Source of the DNA: Sporisorium sorghi
Lineage: Eukaryota; Basidiomycota; Ustilaginomycetes; Ustilaginales; Ustilaginaceae
DNA: 43,161 bases
Assembly: GCA_023212695.1 (NCBI GenBank)
Contig: JALCCG010000158.1
Location: 1-43,161 of the forward strand
Reading direction: 5' to 3'
Notes under the pieces: model-generated
Databases searched by the model: none
The model's input: the letters and a program-made list of their open reading frames with translations, nothing else
Told to the model about the DNA's origin: nothing
Made by a program: the position numbers and the translations under genes
Shown: positions 8,997-18,224 of the stretch, one piece after another
Layout: every line of letters starts with the position of its first letter
Position numbering within the stretch: position 1 is the first letter of the stretch

Positions 8997-9915
8997 CGTG
9001 TCAAGAGAGTGGTAACGATGTTGTACCGGGCATGGGAAGGTTGATCTCGTTCAAGAAGAAGTGGAATGAAGTTGTTGATGAAGACGTGCGCGTTGTTGCA
9101 AAAACAAGATGCACGACCTCCTGTCGAGTGCTTGAGAGGGGGTCAATGCAGTGGGGTCGCTGTTCAGAAGATTGGCCGGCGAGTAGCGTCGTCGATGAGC
9201 TTCGTTCCGGTCAACTTTTGCGAGGATGGGCAAATACAAACGGTGAGCGGAGGTTGAGAAGGACGCTACGAGCTGCAGCTGCAGCTGCAACGGCATCTCG
9301 AGCAGCTCTTGTCAAGCTGAAAGTTGCTGCAGAGTTTTGCCTTTTGCAACTCGGCCGGCTTGCTGCATGGATCAACAGCAGCTCCGCCTCGTTGCCTTTC
9401 GACTGATTTTCAATCTTCTGAGGTGCAGCTCGACGCGACGACTCTGCATCAATCACGAACGGTCAATGCACGTTTCCCCTGCTGCGCTCGGCAACACTGC
9501 GGCTCTGTTTCCACGCGTTGGCTTTGTTGCGCTACTGTATCAGCCATCTTTGCGGCTCGCTTGCTGCCGAGAGCGACAGGGATGGCAGGAACACGCCAAG
9601 CCTTCCGTAAAAAGACGCGTCTGGTGGCGATCGCTCTAACACTCGTGGAATTTAAAATTCGAAGCATGTTAGAGCTCGATGCGCTCACTGACGGCCGAGA
9701 GAATGCCAAACGGCGCCGGGTATCGAGGGTGAGCCGGCCCGGCAACGCTGCAAAGCGACTTGCTCCCCACAGATTTCTGGTCGTCCAAGCTTCGACGAGA
9801 TGATCTGACCGGCTTGCCGCAACCCCGAGTCGATACTTAAACAGCACCTTTCTCTCCCATCTCATCTCATCTTCTGGTCATCTGAAAGAATTTCCACTCA
9901 GACACCACCGTCACC
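8997..9915. promoter_or_regulatory. divergent promoter between GT15 and SDR genes
   Basis: This 919-bp interval has no credible gene; an open frame of 159 codons at 9324-9803 looks random. A 16-bp perfect palindrome, AGCTGCAGCTGCAGCT, sits at 9271-9286. Just before the SDR start there is a short AT-rich element, ACTTAAACA (around 9834), followed by CATCTCATCTCATC, a pyrimidine-rich leader. No TATA consensus is obvious on the GT15 side. Confidence 0.4.
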
Positions 9916-10868
9916 ATGTCGCAGCGAGTCGCTCAGATTGCCAGCCACCTGTCTGGTCGTAAGTCTATCGATCCCTCTTCGCTCTTGTATCGCACTATCG
10001 CTGACTTGACTCTGCGTTGAATGTCGTTGCAGCCGCTCCTCTCCTCAAGGATCAGGTCGCCATCATCACCGGCGCCGGTCAAGGAATCGGTGAAGCTACT
10101 GCCAAGCTCTTTGCTAGCCACGGCGCCCACGTCGTCGTCGCCGACCTCGACGCTAAGAAGGCCGAGGATGTCGCTTCGCAGATCACCAAGTCCGGCGGCT
10201 CTGCCATCGCTCTCGCCGGCAACGTCATGGACAAGGACTTTGGCGAGCGCGTCGTCAAAGCCGCTGTCGACAAGTGGGGCAAGCTCAACATCATTGTCAA
10301 CAACGCCGGCTTCACCGCAGACAAGATGGCGCACACCACGGACGATGCGACGTTCCAGCTGATGCTCGACTGCCACATCACGGCGCCCTTCCGCATCATC
10401 CGTGCTGCTGCGCCCTACTTCCGCATCAAGGATGAGAGCAAGCGCGAGAACATGGCCATTGTCAATGTGTCGTCCACCTCGGGCACGCACGGCAATGTGG
10501 GGCAGGTCAACTACTCGGCTGCCAAGTCAGGCGTGCTTGGTTTGACCAAGACCATGTGCAAGGAGTGGGGGCCGTTCGGCGTTCGTGTCAACTGTGTTGC
10601 TTTCGGCTGGATCAACACGCGTCTCACCCAGGCCAAGGAGGCCGGTGCGTCCATCGAGATTGACGGCAAGAAGATTGCTCTTGGTATCCCTGGTCGCCCC
10701 GCTGCTGGCGATGCCAAGCAGAACGCCGTCACCGCCGTTGCGGACATTCCCTTGCGCAGGCCCGGTGATGCGAACGAGGCGGCTGCTTCGATTCTCTTCC
10801 TCGCCAGCCCGCTCGCTTCGTATGTCTCTGGTCAGATCCTTGAGGTCACCGGCGGTCGAGGTATTTGA
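9916..10868 (+). CDS. short-chain dehydrogenase/reductase (FabG-like)
   Basis: There are two exons, 9916-9958 and 10033-10868, with a 74-bp intron (GTAAGT to TTGCAG), giving 292 aa. Exon 1 supplies MSQRVAQIASHLSG, and codon 15 is split. This is a classical SDR: cofactor motif TGAGQGIG (27-34), the D of VVVADLDA after strand beta-2, which leans toward NAD(H), NNAG (104-107), catalytic Ser near 162, and YSAAK (Tyr175, Lys179). The C-terminus ILFLASPLASYVSGQILEVTGG is typical of 3-oxoacyl-ACP reductase-like SDRs. An insertion of about 25 residues, rich in Ala/Gly, sits in the substrate loop around 215-245. The substrate is unknown; no PTS1 signal ends the protein (it ends GRGI). The exon 1 peptide is weakly amphipathic, so mitochondrial import is possible but unproven. 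Confidence 0.9.
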
Positions 10869-11116
10869 ACGTGCTCCACTGCCATGTGCAGCAATCGTAA
10901 TCCATTCATCGTCATGGTCATCGTTCTAAGTGAAGCTTCGTGCGGCGAAGCATTGGTTGAGAGACTTAACATTTACGATTTTTTTCCCGGCTGGTGTGGA
11001 GCAAAAAGTCCAAAATTTTTTGGAGAGAAAGGCTTCGATTTTCGACTTTCGCTTGACTTTTTTTTTTTTTTTGAGGGCTTTCTCTTCTTGCTTCCATCAC
11101 TCCTCACTCTTCTATC

Positions 11117-12595
11117 ATGTCGCCAACAGCTACGCCTAGCAGCGGCAACAGCGCAGACAACGTTGCTGCTGGCAGCAACTTCACCTTCGATCCATTCGCC
11201 AGCGTTCGAAGCTTCAAATACTCGGGCTCGGTCAAGGCGGTGTATCCTTTGAGTCCCAAGCCCAAGATTCCTCCGTCGATTCGAAGGCCCAACTACGCCA
11301 GGGAAGGGGTGAGAATGTGGCTCAACTTTTGGTGGCAGGTCAGAATTCCGCTTTTGACCGTCTTCCTGCCCTTGCTGCTCATGAAGCGAGCCCGGTTTGC
11401 TGACGTCTTCGATGCATCCACTCTGCTGGCGTTGCTGCTTCTTGGCTTTGCGCTCGATTCGTTCAAACAGTTTCTCGAGTCAAGAAACATCAAGGTCAAC
11501 ACCAAGGCCGATCAGGATGGTGTCAGGAAGGCTGCGGCAGTGAGTACACACAAAGAGTCACTCGGAACAGATGTTTGCCGTAAGAGGCACTGACTTTTGC
11601 TGCTTTTGCGACACAGCTTGCCCGCGAGGTCCTAGAAATCGCCGCTGCCGCTGCCAAGCCCGGCGTGACAACGGACGAGATTGACAAGATCGTCTTTGCT
11701 GAAGCCATCAAGCGAGACTGCTATCCAAGTCCACTCGGCTACCATGGCTACCCTAAGAGTGTTTGCACGTGAGTCTCGACGCCGAGCTTCCTTTCAACTC
11801 TCATTGACATTCAAGCTGACTGACAATGCTCTTCGCAACTTCTGCAGCTCCATCAACGAAGTCATCTGCCACGGCATTCCTGACCAGCGTCCTCTCGAGG
11901 ACGGCGACATTCTCAACATCGACGTCACCCTCTTCCACAAGGGCTACCACGGCGACTTGAACGCCACCTTCCCTGTCGGTGAAAAGGCCGAGCAAGATGC
12001 CGAGTCGATGAAGCTCATCCGCGTCGCTCGCGAATGCCTCGATGCTGCCATCAACATCTGCGGTCCCGGTGTGCCTTATGGCGAGATTGGTCGCGTGATC
12101 CAGCCCCTCGCCGAATCGCAAGGCTGCGCCGTCGTCAAAAACTACACCGGCCACGGCATCTCGAACTGCTTCCACGCCGCACCCACCGTCTACCACCACG
12201 CCACCAAGAAGAGCTACGGCATCATGAAGCCAGGCCACATCTTCACCATCGAGCCCATGCTCAACCTCGGCACCGAATGGAGGGATCTCTCGTGGCCCGA
12301 CGACTGGACAGTGGCCACCGTCGATGGTGCGCGGTCCGCAGCGGCGGAAGAGACACTGCTTATCACTGAGACAGGCGTCGAGATCCTGACGGCCAAGGGT
12401 GGGCCGCGACACATTGACACGACTGAGCGTCGCAAGCAGCTGGAAGAGCAGATCAAGGCGAGGGAGGAGAGGAAGAAGAGGAGGAAGCTGGATAACGGTG
12501 AGGCTGGCACGCCTGCTTCGGGTGCTGCTACGCCTACGCCCGCTCCGGAAGAGGCTAATGCTACGACCAAGAGCGTTGCGGGTCCTGATGCCTGA
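11117..12595 (+). CDS. MAP1: methionine aminopeptidase 1 (cytosolic-type, no zinc finger)
   Basis: The proposed exons are 11117-11308, 11471-11539, 11617-11768 and 11848-12595, giving 386 aa. The enzyme removes the initiator Met from nascent chains. All five metal ligands of the M24A fold are visible: Asp163 (NIDVTLF), Asp174 ([10 protein letters not shown]), His240 (TGHGI), Glu273 (FTIEPML) and Glu305 (AEETLL). Also present are [25 protein letters not shown] and the WPDDWT loop. The N-terminal [14 protein letters not shown]...YPLSPK aligns with the segment that follows the zinc-finger domain in yeast Map1, but no Cys/His finger precedes it and none fits in the 248 bp upstream. Intron 1 (162 nt) is a multiple of three and free of stops, so its borders are the least certain. 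The C-terminus is a basic, then Ala/Pro-rich extension. Confidence 0.88.
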
Positions 12596-12937
12596 GACAA
12601 CAGCAGGCAAACTTGTATTTGTATGCTCAATTGACTCTATAGCTGTTGGTGCGAACCGACTGTGACATGGATAGCTCTCGTTGAGCAAGGAACCACTTGC
12701 CGAATGTCGTTGTCCGCCGTCGTGGTGGTGAGCAACAAGAAGGTCGTTCTTTCGGTCCAATCGGCCTCGTTCGGCTTGCTTACCGCTTTTTTCGGGATTT
12801 TGTTCGGCGTTGGAAGCAAAAAAAATCAAAATAAAAATCGTCTGTTTGCGCACGGCTCAAGATGGACATTTCATCTTGTCAATCCTTGCCTTCCCACCAC
12901 CTCCTTCACATCCTTCCATACATCAGCTCCTGCAACA
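12596..12937 (+). promoter_or_regulatory. intergenic region upstream of the ABHD11-like gene
   Basis: This 342-bp interval lies between two genes in tandem. It holds CTTTTTTCGGGATTTTG around 12786-12801 and the A-rich run GCAAAAAAAATCAAAATAAAAATCG around 12818-12840, about 100 bp before the ATG at 12938. It stays open in the frame of the downstream gene from 12662, but only from a non-ATG codon or a distant ATG (12668 region, out of frame), so I treat it as leader. Confidence 0.4.
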
Positions 12938-14014
12938 ATGCTGACGCTTCTACGAAGCGAGTGCCTACGAGGCGCACGATCATCATCACATCTCGTCGCC
13001 GGCTTCTCTGCATCCAGCAAACGATGGCTCTCCACCCCCTCTTCCGACCCAAAAGTCTCCCACGCAGCACCCGCGACAGGCAAGACGGTCGAGCTCGACT
13101 TTGAAGCGTACCAGCCCACCTCGGAACAAATCAGCAAGCGACGCACCGCGGTCCCTGTCTCCTCGCTCGTCGTATGTCACGGTCTGTTCGGGTCCAAGCA
13201 GAACTGGCGTTCTTTGGGGCGCGCCATGTCGACGCGCTTTGGCGTGCCCGTCTACGCGCTCGATCTGCGCAACCACGGGACGTCGCCACACATCGACGGT
13301 CTCGCCTACGCAGACATGGCGCAGGACGTGATTGCGTTCATGACCGCTCGCAATTTGACCGACGTCGGATTAATTGGGCACTCGATGGGTGGCAAAGTAG
13401 CGATGAGCGTCGCGCTGCACCCGGACTTGCCGGAGGGGATGCTGCGCAACCTGGTGAGTGTCGACATGTCGGCCAAACGCGGGCCGCTGTCGCCGGAGTT
13501 CGAGCGGTATATCGATGCGATGGTCGATATCCGCGACAAGCCGTGCCGCAGCCGTCACGAGGCGGACACGGTGCTGCAGGCGACGGAGCCGGAGTTGGGC
13601 GTGCGCCAGTTCTTGCTGACCAACCTCACGCGCAACCCGCCCAGCGCGGAGACATGGAGCTGGCGCATCCCCGTCGACCTCATCCGCAAGAATATCGCGC
13701 AGATCGGAGATTTCCCGTACAACCCGCCCAATGCATCGAGCGATGAGCTGACACAGGGGCACGAATCGTCGCCTGTGCGATCGTGGAATGGCGAAACGCT
13801 CTTCATCAAGGGCACGAGGAGCAAGTACATCAACAGGCGCAATATCGGTACCAACCAAAAGTACTTCCCGAACGCGAAGCTGGTGCACATGGATACGGGG
13901 CATTGGTGTCAAGCGGAGAAGCCGAACGAGTTCGTGCAGGTCGTGGAGGATTTCTTGACGGGGAAGACGCAGGATGAGACCGAGGCGGCGTTGCAGCCCA
14001 GATCCAAGGCGTAG
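12938..14014 (+). CDS. mitochondrial alpha/beta hydrolase (ABHD11/Imo32/Eat1-like)
   Basis: A single exon encodes 358 aa. The start at 12938 (CAACAATGC) gives a mitochondrial-type presequence: Arg-, Ser- and Leu-rich without acids for about 35 residues (MLTLLRSECLRGARSSSHLV onward). The hydrolase core shows HGLFGSKQNW (81-90, oxyanion region), LDLRNHGTSPH, the nucleophile elbow GHSMGG with Ser149, LVSVDMSAKRGP, and the catalytic His in DTGHW (His322). This pattern (HGL.GS..NW, LD.RNHG.SPH, GHSMGGK) identifies the ABHD11 group, which includes yeast Imo32 and the ethanol acetyltransferase Eat1. Whether it acts as a (thio)esterase or an alcohol acetyltransferase cannot be read from sequence. The open frame extends upstream but without support for coding. 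Confidence 0.88.
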   Translation: MLTLLRSECLRGARSSSHLVAGFSASSKRWLSTPSSDPKVSHAAPATGKTVELDFEAYQPTSEQISKRRTAVPVSSLVVCHGLFGSKQNWRSLGRAMSTRFGVPVYALDLRNHGTSPHIDGLAYADMAQDVIAFMTARNLTDVGLIGHSMGGKVAMSVALHPDLPEGMLRNLVSVDMSAKRGPLSPEFERYIDAMVDIRDKPCRSRHEADTVLQATEPELGVRQFLLTNLTRNPPSAETWSWRIPVDLIRKNIAQIGDFPYNPPNASSDELTQGHESSPVRSWNGETLFIKGTRSKYINRRNIGTNQKYFPNAKLVHMDTGHWCQAEKPNEFVQVVEDFLTGKTQDETEAALQPRSKA

Positions 14015-14305
14015 CTGCAGATAGAGGGTCGGTAATGGAGCTCGTCAGACGCTTGTCAAAGTGTGTGTGATGAAAGAGTGTGGTTCGGATGGGCGCTTGG
14101 CCAGCGACAAGAGTGTGCGCATGGGAAATGGATGCAGAGGGCGACTAAGAACGAAAGAGTGTGGTACGACGAGCGTGTCCCGACCAGCGCCGGACCGACC
14201 AGGGTCCCGCGGAGTGGAACGTGTCGCTTGCAAGAACAAGTCAGGGGCAGACTGTGATGCTGTACTGGAGTCAAACAGGAACTATCATGACCAGCTTTCA
14301 ACCCT

Positions 14306-14974
14306 CTAGTCGGTAGTCGAAGTCGTATTAGCCCTGCAGTCATACACGATATCCACCCCCACGCCCCTGGTCGACGAGTAGATCCGGTTCGAAATGAAAT
14401 CATCCGGATCCCTACTACCATCTACACACTCATAACTCGCACACTCGATACTGTCCTCCTCCCCCTTACCCCTGTTATCGTCAAACCGCGCCTTGACGGG
14501 GTACAAGAACTTCCTGCCCTCCATCGCATCCAGATTCACATAGCTCCTCACCGTCTTGCTCGGCTCGGGCTCAAACGTGACGTCGACCGACTGGCACCTG
14601 TCGCCGTACTTGCCACACCCTTCGCCCGTGAGGTAGACGCTGCCGATAAAGTCGGCGGGGACGACGATGCTTCCGGGAGGCGAGGGAGTGAAGTGGCCCT
14701 TGCTGCCAGAAGTGCCGGAGATCTTGGGCCGGACGCGCGCGGGGCAGCCGAGGAGGGTGAAGCGGATCTCGTGTCGGCCGTCGGGCTGCGGTGCGTGAAG
14801 GAGCGGGCCGGACGCCGCGTCGTAGGTCGTTGGAGGGGAGATGGTGGCCTTGGATGAATCAGCGGGGAGAGCGTCGTCCGAGGATGCAGCAGCGCTGGTG
14901 GACGTAGCAAAGGCCGAGGAGGTCGTGATGGCCAGCCCGAGCGTGACGCTGCTGAGCAAGGTTCGGACGTGCAT
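14306..14974 (-). CDS. small secreted protein, six cysteines
   Basis: A single exon encodes 222 aa. The start at 14974 gives MHVRTLLSSVTLGLAITTSSAFA, a clear signal peptide with cleavage after AFA. A Ser/Ala/Thr-rich linker runs to about residue 55. The mature domain has six Cys (LLGC, GEGC, DRC, IEC, YEC, YDC), suggesting three disulfides, and many beta-type stretches (HEIRFTLLGC, SIVVPADFIGSVYLTGEGC, VDVTFEPEPSKTVRSYVNL, GVDIVYDC). I do not recognise the family. Secretion, size and Cys content fit a smut apoplastic protein or effector candidate. The frame continues upstream to 15136, but only from a non-ATG codon. It converges with the ABHD11-like gene (291 bp between stops). Confidence 0.65.
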   Translation of the reverse strand: MHVRTLLSSVTLGLAITTSSAFATSTSAAASSDDALPADSSKATISPPTTYDAASGPLLHAPQPDGRHEIRFTLLGCPARVRPKISGTSGSKGHFTPSPPGSIVVPADFIGSVYLTGEGCGKYGDRCQSVDVTFEPEPSKTVRSYVNLDAMEGRKFLYPVKARFDDNRGKGEEDSIECASYECVDGSRDPDDFISNRIYSSTRGVGVDIVYDCRANTTSTTD

Positions 14975-15531
14975 GGTGATGATGATGAGGGTTGAAGTGC
15001 AAGATGAAGAATCTACTGTGAATCTTTCTGAGTAAAGAATGGAGGATGGCGTACAGAGCGAGAGAAAGGAAAGGCTCTGGATGCTGCCAAGTGCGAACAA
15101 GTGAATGTGATGATGGTGCTGAAGGAGGGCGAACACGGACGAGGAATGGCTCAGCTAAGTTGCAGGCTGCGCAAGTATATGAAAGGGCCCTCGCCACCGA
15201 GGGAGGTCAGGCGCCAAAGAAAGGAATCCGAACTGCAAGTGCTCCATCACTCTCCATCGAGTGCCAGGCTCCAGCACATGCTCAGGCCTCATCCACGCCC
15301 AGTGTCAGCTTCGACTCGCCCTTGCCAGCGGTCAGTGTGCATGGTTCTCCAGCATTGCTGGATGTGTGCATGGGCCGCGCTCGCCTGTCTATAACAGAGC
15401 TCAAGTGACGTTCAAGCGGGCGCCCTCGCTTGTGCTAGGATCATCTGCAAGTCGGTCTGATCTGCAAGACAGGGACCCTCGGGTGCGTACACTGAAGAGA
15501 AGGACCGAGTGGCCCAAGAATGCGGGCCGCT

Positions 15532-15565
<34 letters not shown>

Positions 15566-16397
15566 GGACACAGTGGAAAACGCCGGAGGCATTCCGCAGT
15601 TCGGCTCGCGGCTCGAGGTGCATCTTGAGCTCACGTCAAACAATGAAAGACACACACTGCATGGGATCGACAGCGAGCATGCACTCTCGCTTCCGCCTTC
15701 GTTGTGCTGCACGAAGGCATCAGGCGCCGGGTGTCCATGGCTGGTCACCTGCCAACGCACGATGATCGTCCGCGACGTGCAGTGGCGTCCTTCTCGCTTG
15801 CGAGAGAAACGTACTCTGACGTGACCTCACACAGCTGACACAGCTACTGTAGACCTGCACACTGATGCATCAAAGCCGCCAGAAGCCCTCTTGTCCAAGT
15901 CGCCGTCACCCCACGCAGACACAGATTCTGCAGATCCTCGTCTCTGTTGCGCATTGAAGCTTAGTCGCCGGCATGATGCTGATACGCCGACCACTCAGCA
16001 GGCTCGCCTGGGACCGTTCAAGGAAGCTTTGCGCATTTCTACGCCACGCAGCAATGTGTGCACGCAGTAGTATCATGTCTTCGCTGATGACCAGTGGTGA
16101 TTCGAGGAAGAGCTGGACCCGACGAACCGTGGATGCCAATCTCGGCGTGACGGTCGCATGCCAAGGAGGTGATGATGAGGCTCGTGATGTGTCAGTTTCC
16201 GCCGGCTCAATTGTTTTGAATTTGTCAGGCTCGCAGAGGCTAACATTTTGCTGAAAAAAAAAACCGCTTCTCGGCCCGTTCAGGAGGCCGAGGAAAGCGA
16301 CTTGTTTGCTTTACGATCAGACCACACACAGCACCACCCCAACATTATCCCTGCACTCCTGATCACGACAAGTGCCAGCATCGCTCTCACGCACACG
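14975..16397. promoter_or_regulatory. long divergent intergenic region between the secreted protein and kinase genes
   Basis: This 1.4-kb interval has no credible gene. It contains an AT-rich AGTATATGAAAG at about 15174-15185, around 200 bp upstream of the secreted-protein start, a (GA)14 microsatellite (listed separately), AGGGACCCTCGG near 15472, and A10 at about 16253-16262 in front of the kinase gene. Long upstream regions are common for regulated effector-type genes in smuts; that link is inference. Confidence 0.4.
15535..15562. repeat. (GA)14 microsatellite
   Basis: There are fourteen uninterrupted GA units in the intergenic region between the six-Cys secreted protein and the kinase gene. 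It is likely to vary in length between strains. Confidence 0.95.
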
Positions 16398-17446
16398 ATG
16401 GCATCGCGCAGCGCAGCCAAAGCACCCTCACAAGCAGTCGACGTGTTTGGACAGCATGTCGTGCAGCAGCTGAAACTGTTTCGCTCGCGCTTCTCTGGTG
16501 CAACGGCCACGCCACCGCTGTTCGTAGCGATGCAAGGACCGCAAGGGTCAGGCAAGACGACGGTTACCCGGTCGCTGGTGCAGTACCTCAAGTCGTCCGG
16601 GGGGAGCGTCGGTGTGCTGTCAACGGACGATTTGTATCATACGCATCAGAACTTGCGGCGGGTGGCAGAGGAGAACCCAACGAATCCACTCCTCTCTGGT
16701 CGAGGTCAGCCGGGGACGCACGATCTCGAGCTCGGGACACAGATCCTTGATCAAGTCTACGCAATCAATTCACAGCCATCGGGTGGAGAGAGAGCGAGCA
16801 TCCGACTGCCAGTGTTCGACAAAAGCCTATTCAACGGGCAAGGCGACCGCGCACCCTTCTCCGACGCAAGCCCCACAATATCCGCGCCACTAGACGTGTT
16901 CATCCTCGAAGGCTGGAGTATGGGCTTCTCGCCCATCACACCCGCCGAAGTCGAGGCGAAGCGCAATGCAAGCGCACCGGACTCCCCGTTGCAACGCTAC
17001 ACCCTGGACGCCCTGCTGCAAATCAACCGCAACCTCGAGGCTTACACAGCGTGGTACGCGCACTTCAGCGTGTTTCTGCAAATACGTCCGACGAACCTCG
17101 ACAATGTTTATATTTGGAGGACGCAGCAGGAGCATGCGATGAAGGCAGGCAACGGCGGGCACGGCATGTCGGACGATGAGGTCAAGGCGTGAGTTCTGCC
17201 ATCACCCCGCATTTTTTCGGAGGTGTTTTTTGAGGTTGCATTTCTGACACCTTTTTCTGCGCTTTATTTTATTATTTTTATTATTATTATTTTTTTTTTT
17301 TGCGGTTGTGCAGCTTCGTCGACAGATACATGCCCGGCTACCACCTGTTGCTCGAGACGATCCAGCAGAACGAACAGTGGAAGGGCCGCAGCAAGACCAT
17401 CACCATTGACCTCAATCGCACGGTCGTAGGCGTAGACGACTGGTAG
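16398..17446 (+). CDS. TDA10: P-loop kinase, Tda10 / D-glycerate 3-kinase-like
   Basis: There are two exons, 16398-17188 and 17314-17446, with a 125-bp intron (GTGAGT; T-rich tract with T11 before GTGCAG), giving 307 aa. The Walker A motif is GPQGSGKTT (47-55), followed by VLSTDDLYHTHQNL (the acidic pair typical of uridine/glycerate kinase-like folds), RGQPGTHDLELG, LPVFDKSLFNGQGDR and the Walker B-like DVFILEGWSMGF. The C-terminus, across the splice, reads EVKAFVDRYMPGYHLLLETI. This order matches yeast Tda10 (YGR205W) and plant D-glycerate 3-kinase, the latter of the photorespiratory pathway. The fungal substrate is not settled, so glycerate kinase is a homology call only. Intron retention produces a stop directly after KA. 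The stop lies only 40 bp from the stop of the converging METTL26-like gene. Confidence 0.9.
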
Positions 17447-17486
17447 TCACAATCCACAACACACCAAAATCCTTACAGTCTGAGCT

Positions 17487-18224
17487 CTATTCCTTTCTTA
17501 CACGGAAGATGAGAAACAAATTGCCCGCTGGCATCGCTATCCTCTCGACCAGCTCGTATCCATGCCTCTCCGCCAGCGGCACCAGCTCGTTCTGCACATC
17601 CCTCAACCCAAAGTCCGGATTCCTGCTGCGAATGTCTGCGTCGAACCTGGCGTTCCCCTCGCTCGTAAAGGCGCCATCCTCGTTAAACGCGCCGTATATC
17701 GCGATCCAGCCGTCTTGGCGCGAGAGGAGGCTGCTGCGATAACCTTGCTGTGTGACGTAGCTGACGCGCGGGTCGAGGTGGGTGAACAGGCTCTCGGTGA
17801 CGCTCCACGGTGCGATGTGCGTCAAGTTGCACGCGATGACGCCGTCGAACATCGCTTCCTCGGATCTCCCTGGCGCTGCTTCTCCAGCGACGTTGTGCAC
17901 GAGCGCGCGCCAGTCGGCCTGGCTCAGCAGGTCGAGCGGTTCCGCCTTGGCGACGTTGCGCAGGCCAGCAGTAAGCGAATCGATCTGACGGCAGAGAAAG
18001 GCATCGGCCTCGCTCGGGCGGAAGCGGCAGCGCGGGTAGGCGGACGCGATGGCGCGGATCTGGTGCCCGAAGCCAGAGGCTACTTCCAGTATGGCCGGTT
18101 GGCGTGTGGACGAAGCGGGCGAGAGCAGCGCTGAGAGGGCGTGGGCGATCGGCTGCGCGTTGCGCTCCGCTGAGCCGGGCTGCGACCACGACGAGCGGTA
18201 TTTGACGGCTGGATCTGTCGTCAT
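17487..18224 (-). CDS. METTL26/DUF938 methyltransferase-like protein
   Basis: A single exon encodes 245 aa from the ATG at 18224. It resembles the UPF0585/DUF938 family (human METTL26). Features are the early YRSSWSQPGSAERNAQPI block, ILEVASGFGHQIRAIASAYP (SAM-type motif I), FRPSEAD, LDLLSQADW, FDGVIACNLTHIAPW, WIAIYGAFNEDGAFTSEGNARFD, RNPDFGLRD and AMPAGNLFLIFRV at the end. These follow human METTL26 block by block (LEVASGSGQ, WQPSD, INMAHVSP, YGPYAINGK, NPEWGLRD, DMPANN). Enzymatic activity has not been shown for the family to my knowledge. The frame continues upstream to 18302, but only from GTG, so the 26 extra residues are probably leader. A SAM-binding Rossmann fold is expected. Confidence 0.85.
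   Translation of the reverse strand: MTTDPAVKYRSSWSQPGSAERNAQPIAHALSALLSPASSTRQPAILEVASGFGHQIRAIASAYPRCRFRPSEADAFLCRQIDSLTAGLRNVAKAEPLDLLSQADWRALVHNVAGEAAPGRSEEAMFDGVIACNLTHIAPWSVTESLFTHLDPRVSYVTQQGYRSSLLSRQDGWIAIYGAFNEDGAFTSEGNARFDADIRSRNPDFGLRDVQNELVPLAERHGYELVERIAMPAGNLFLIFRVRKE

Noticed and set aside
7902..9044. 380-codon plus-strand frame antisense to the GT15 gene
   Set aside because: It is an antisense shadow of a strongly conserved mannosyltransferase; no domain is visible.
9324..9803. 159-codon frame in the GT15/SDR promoter region
   Set aside because: It is Cys/Arg-rich random composition in a promoter and overlaps other equally long frames.
12640..12700. tRNA B-box-like GGTTCGCACC on the minus strand
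   Set aside because: No A box at the right distance, no acceptor stem and no anticodon arm could be drawn.
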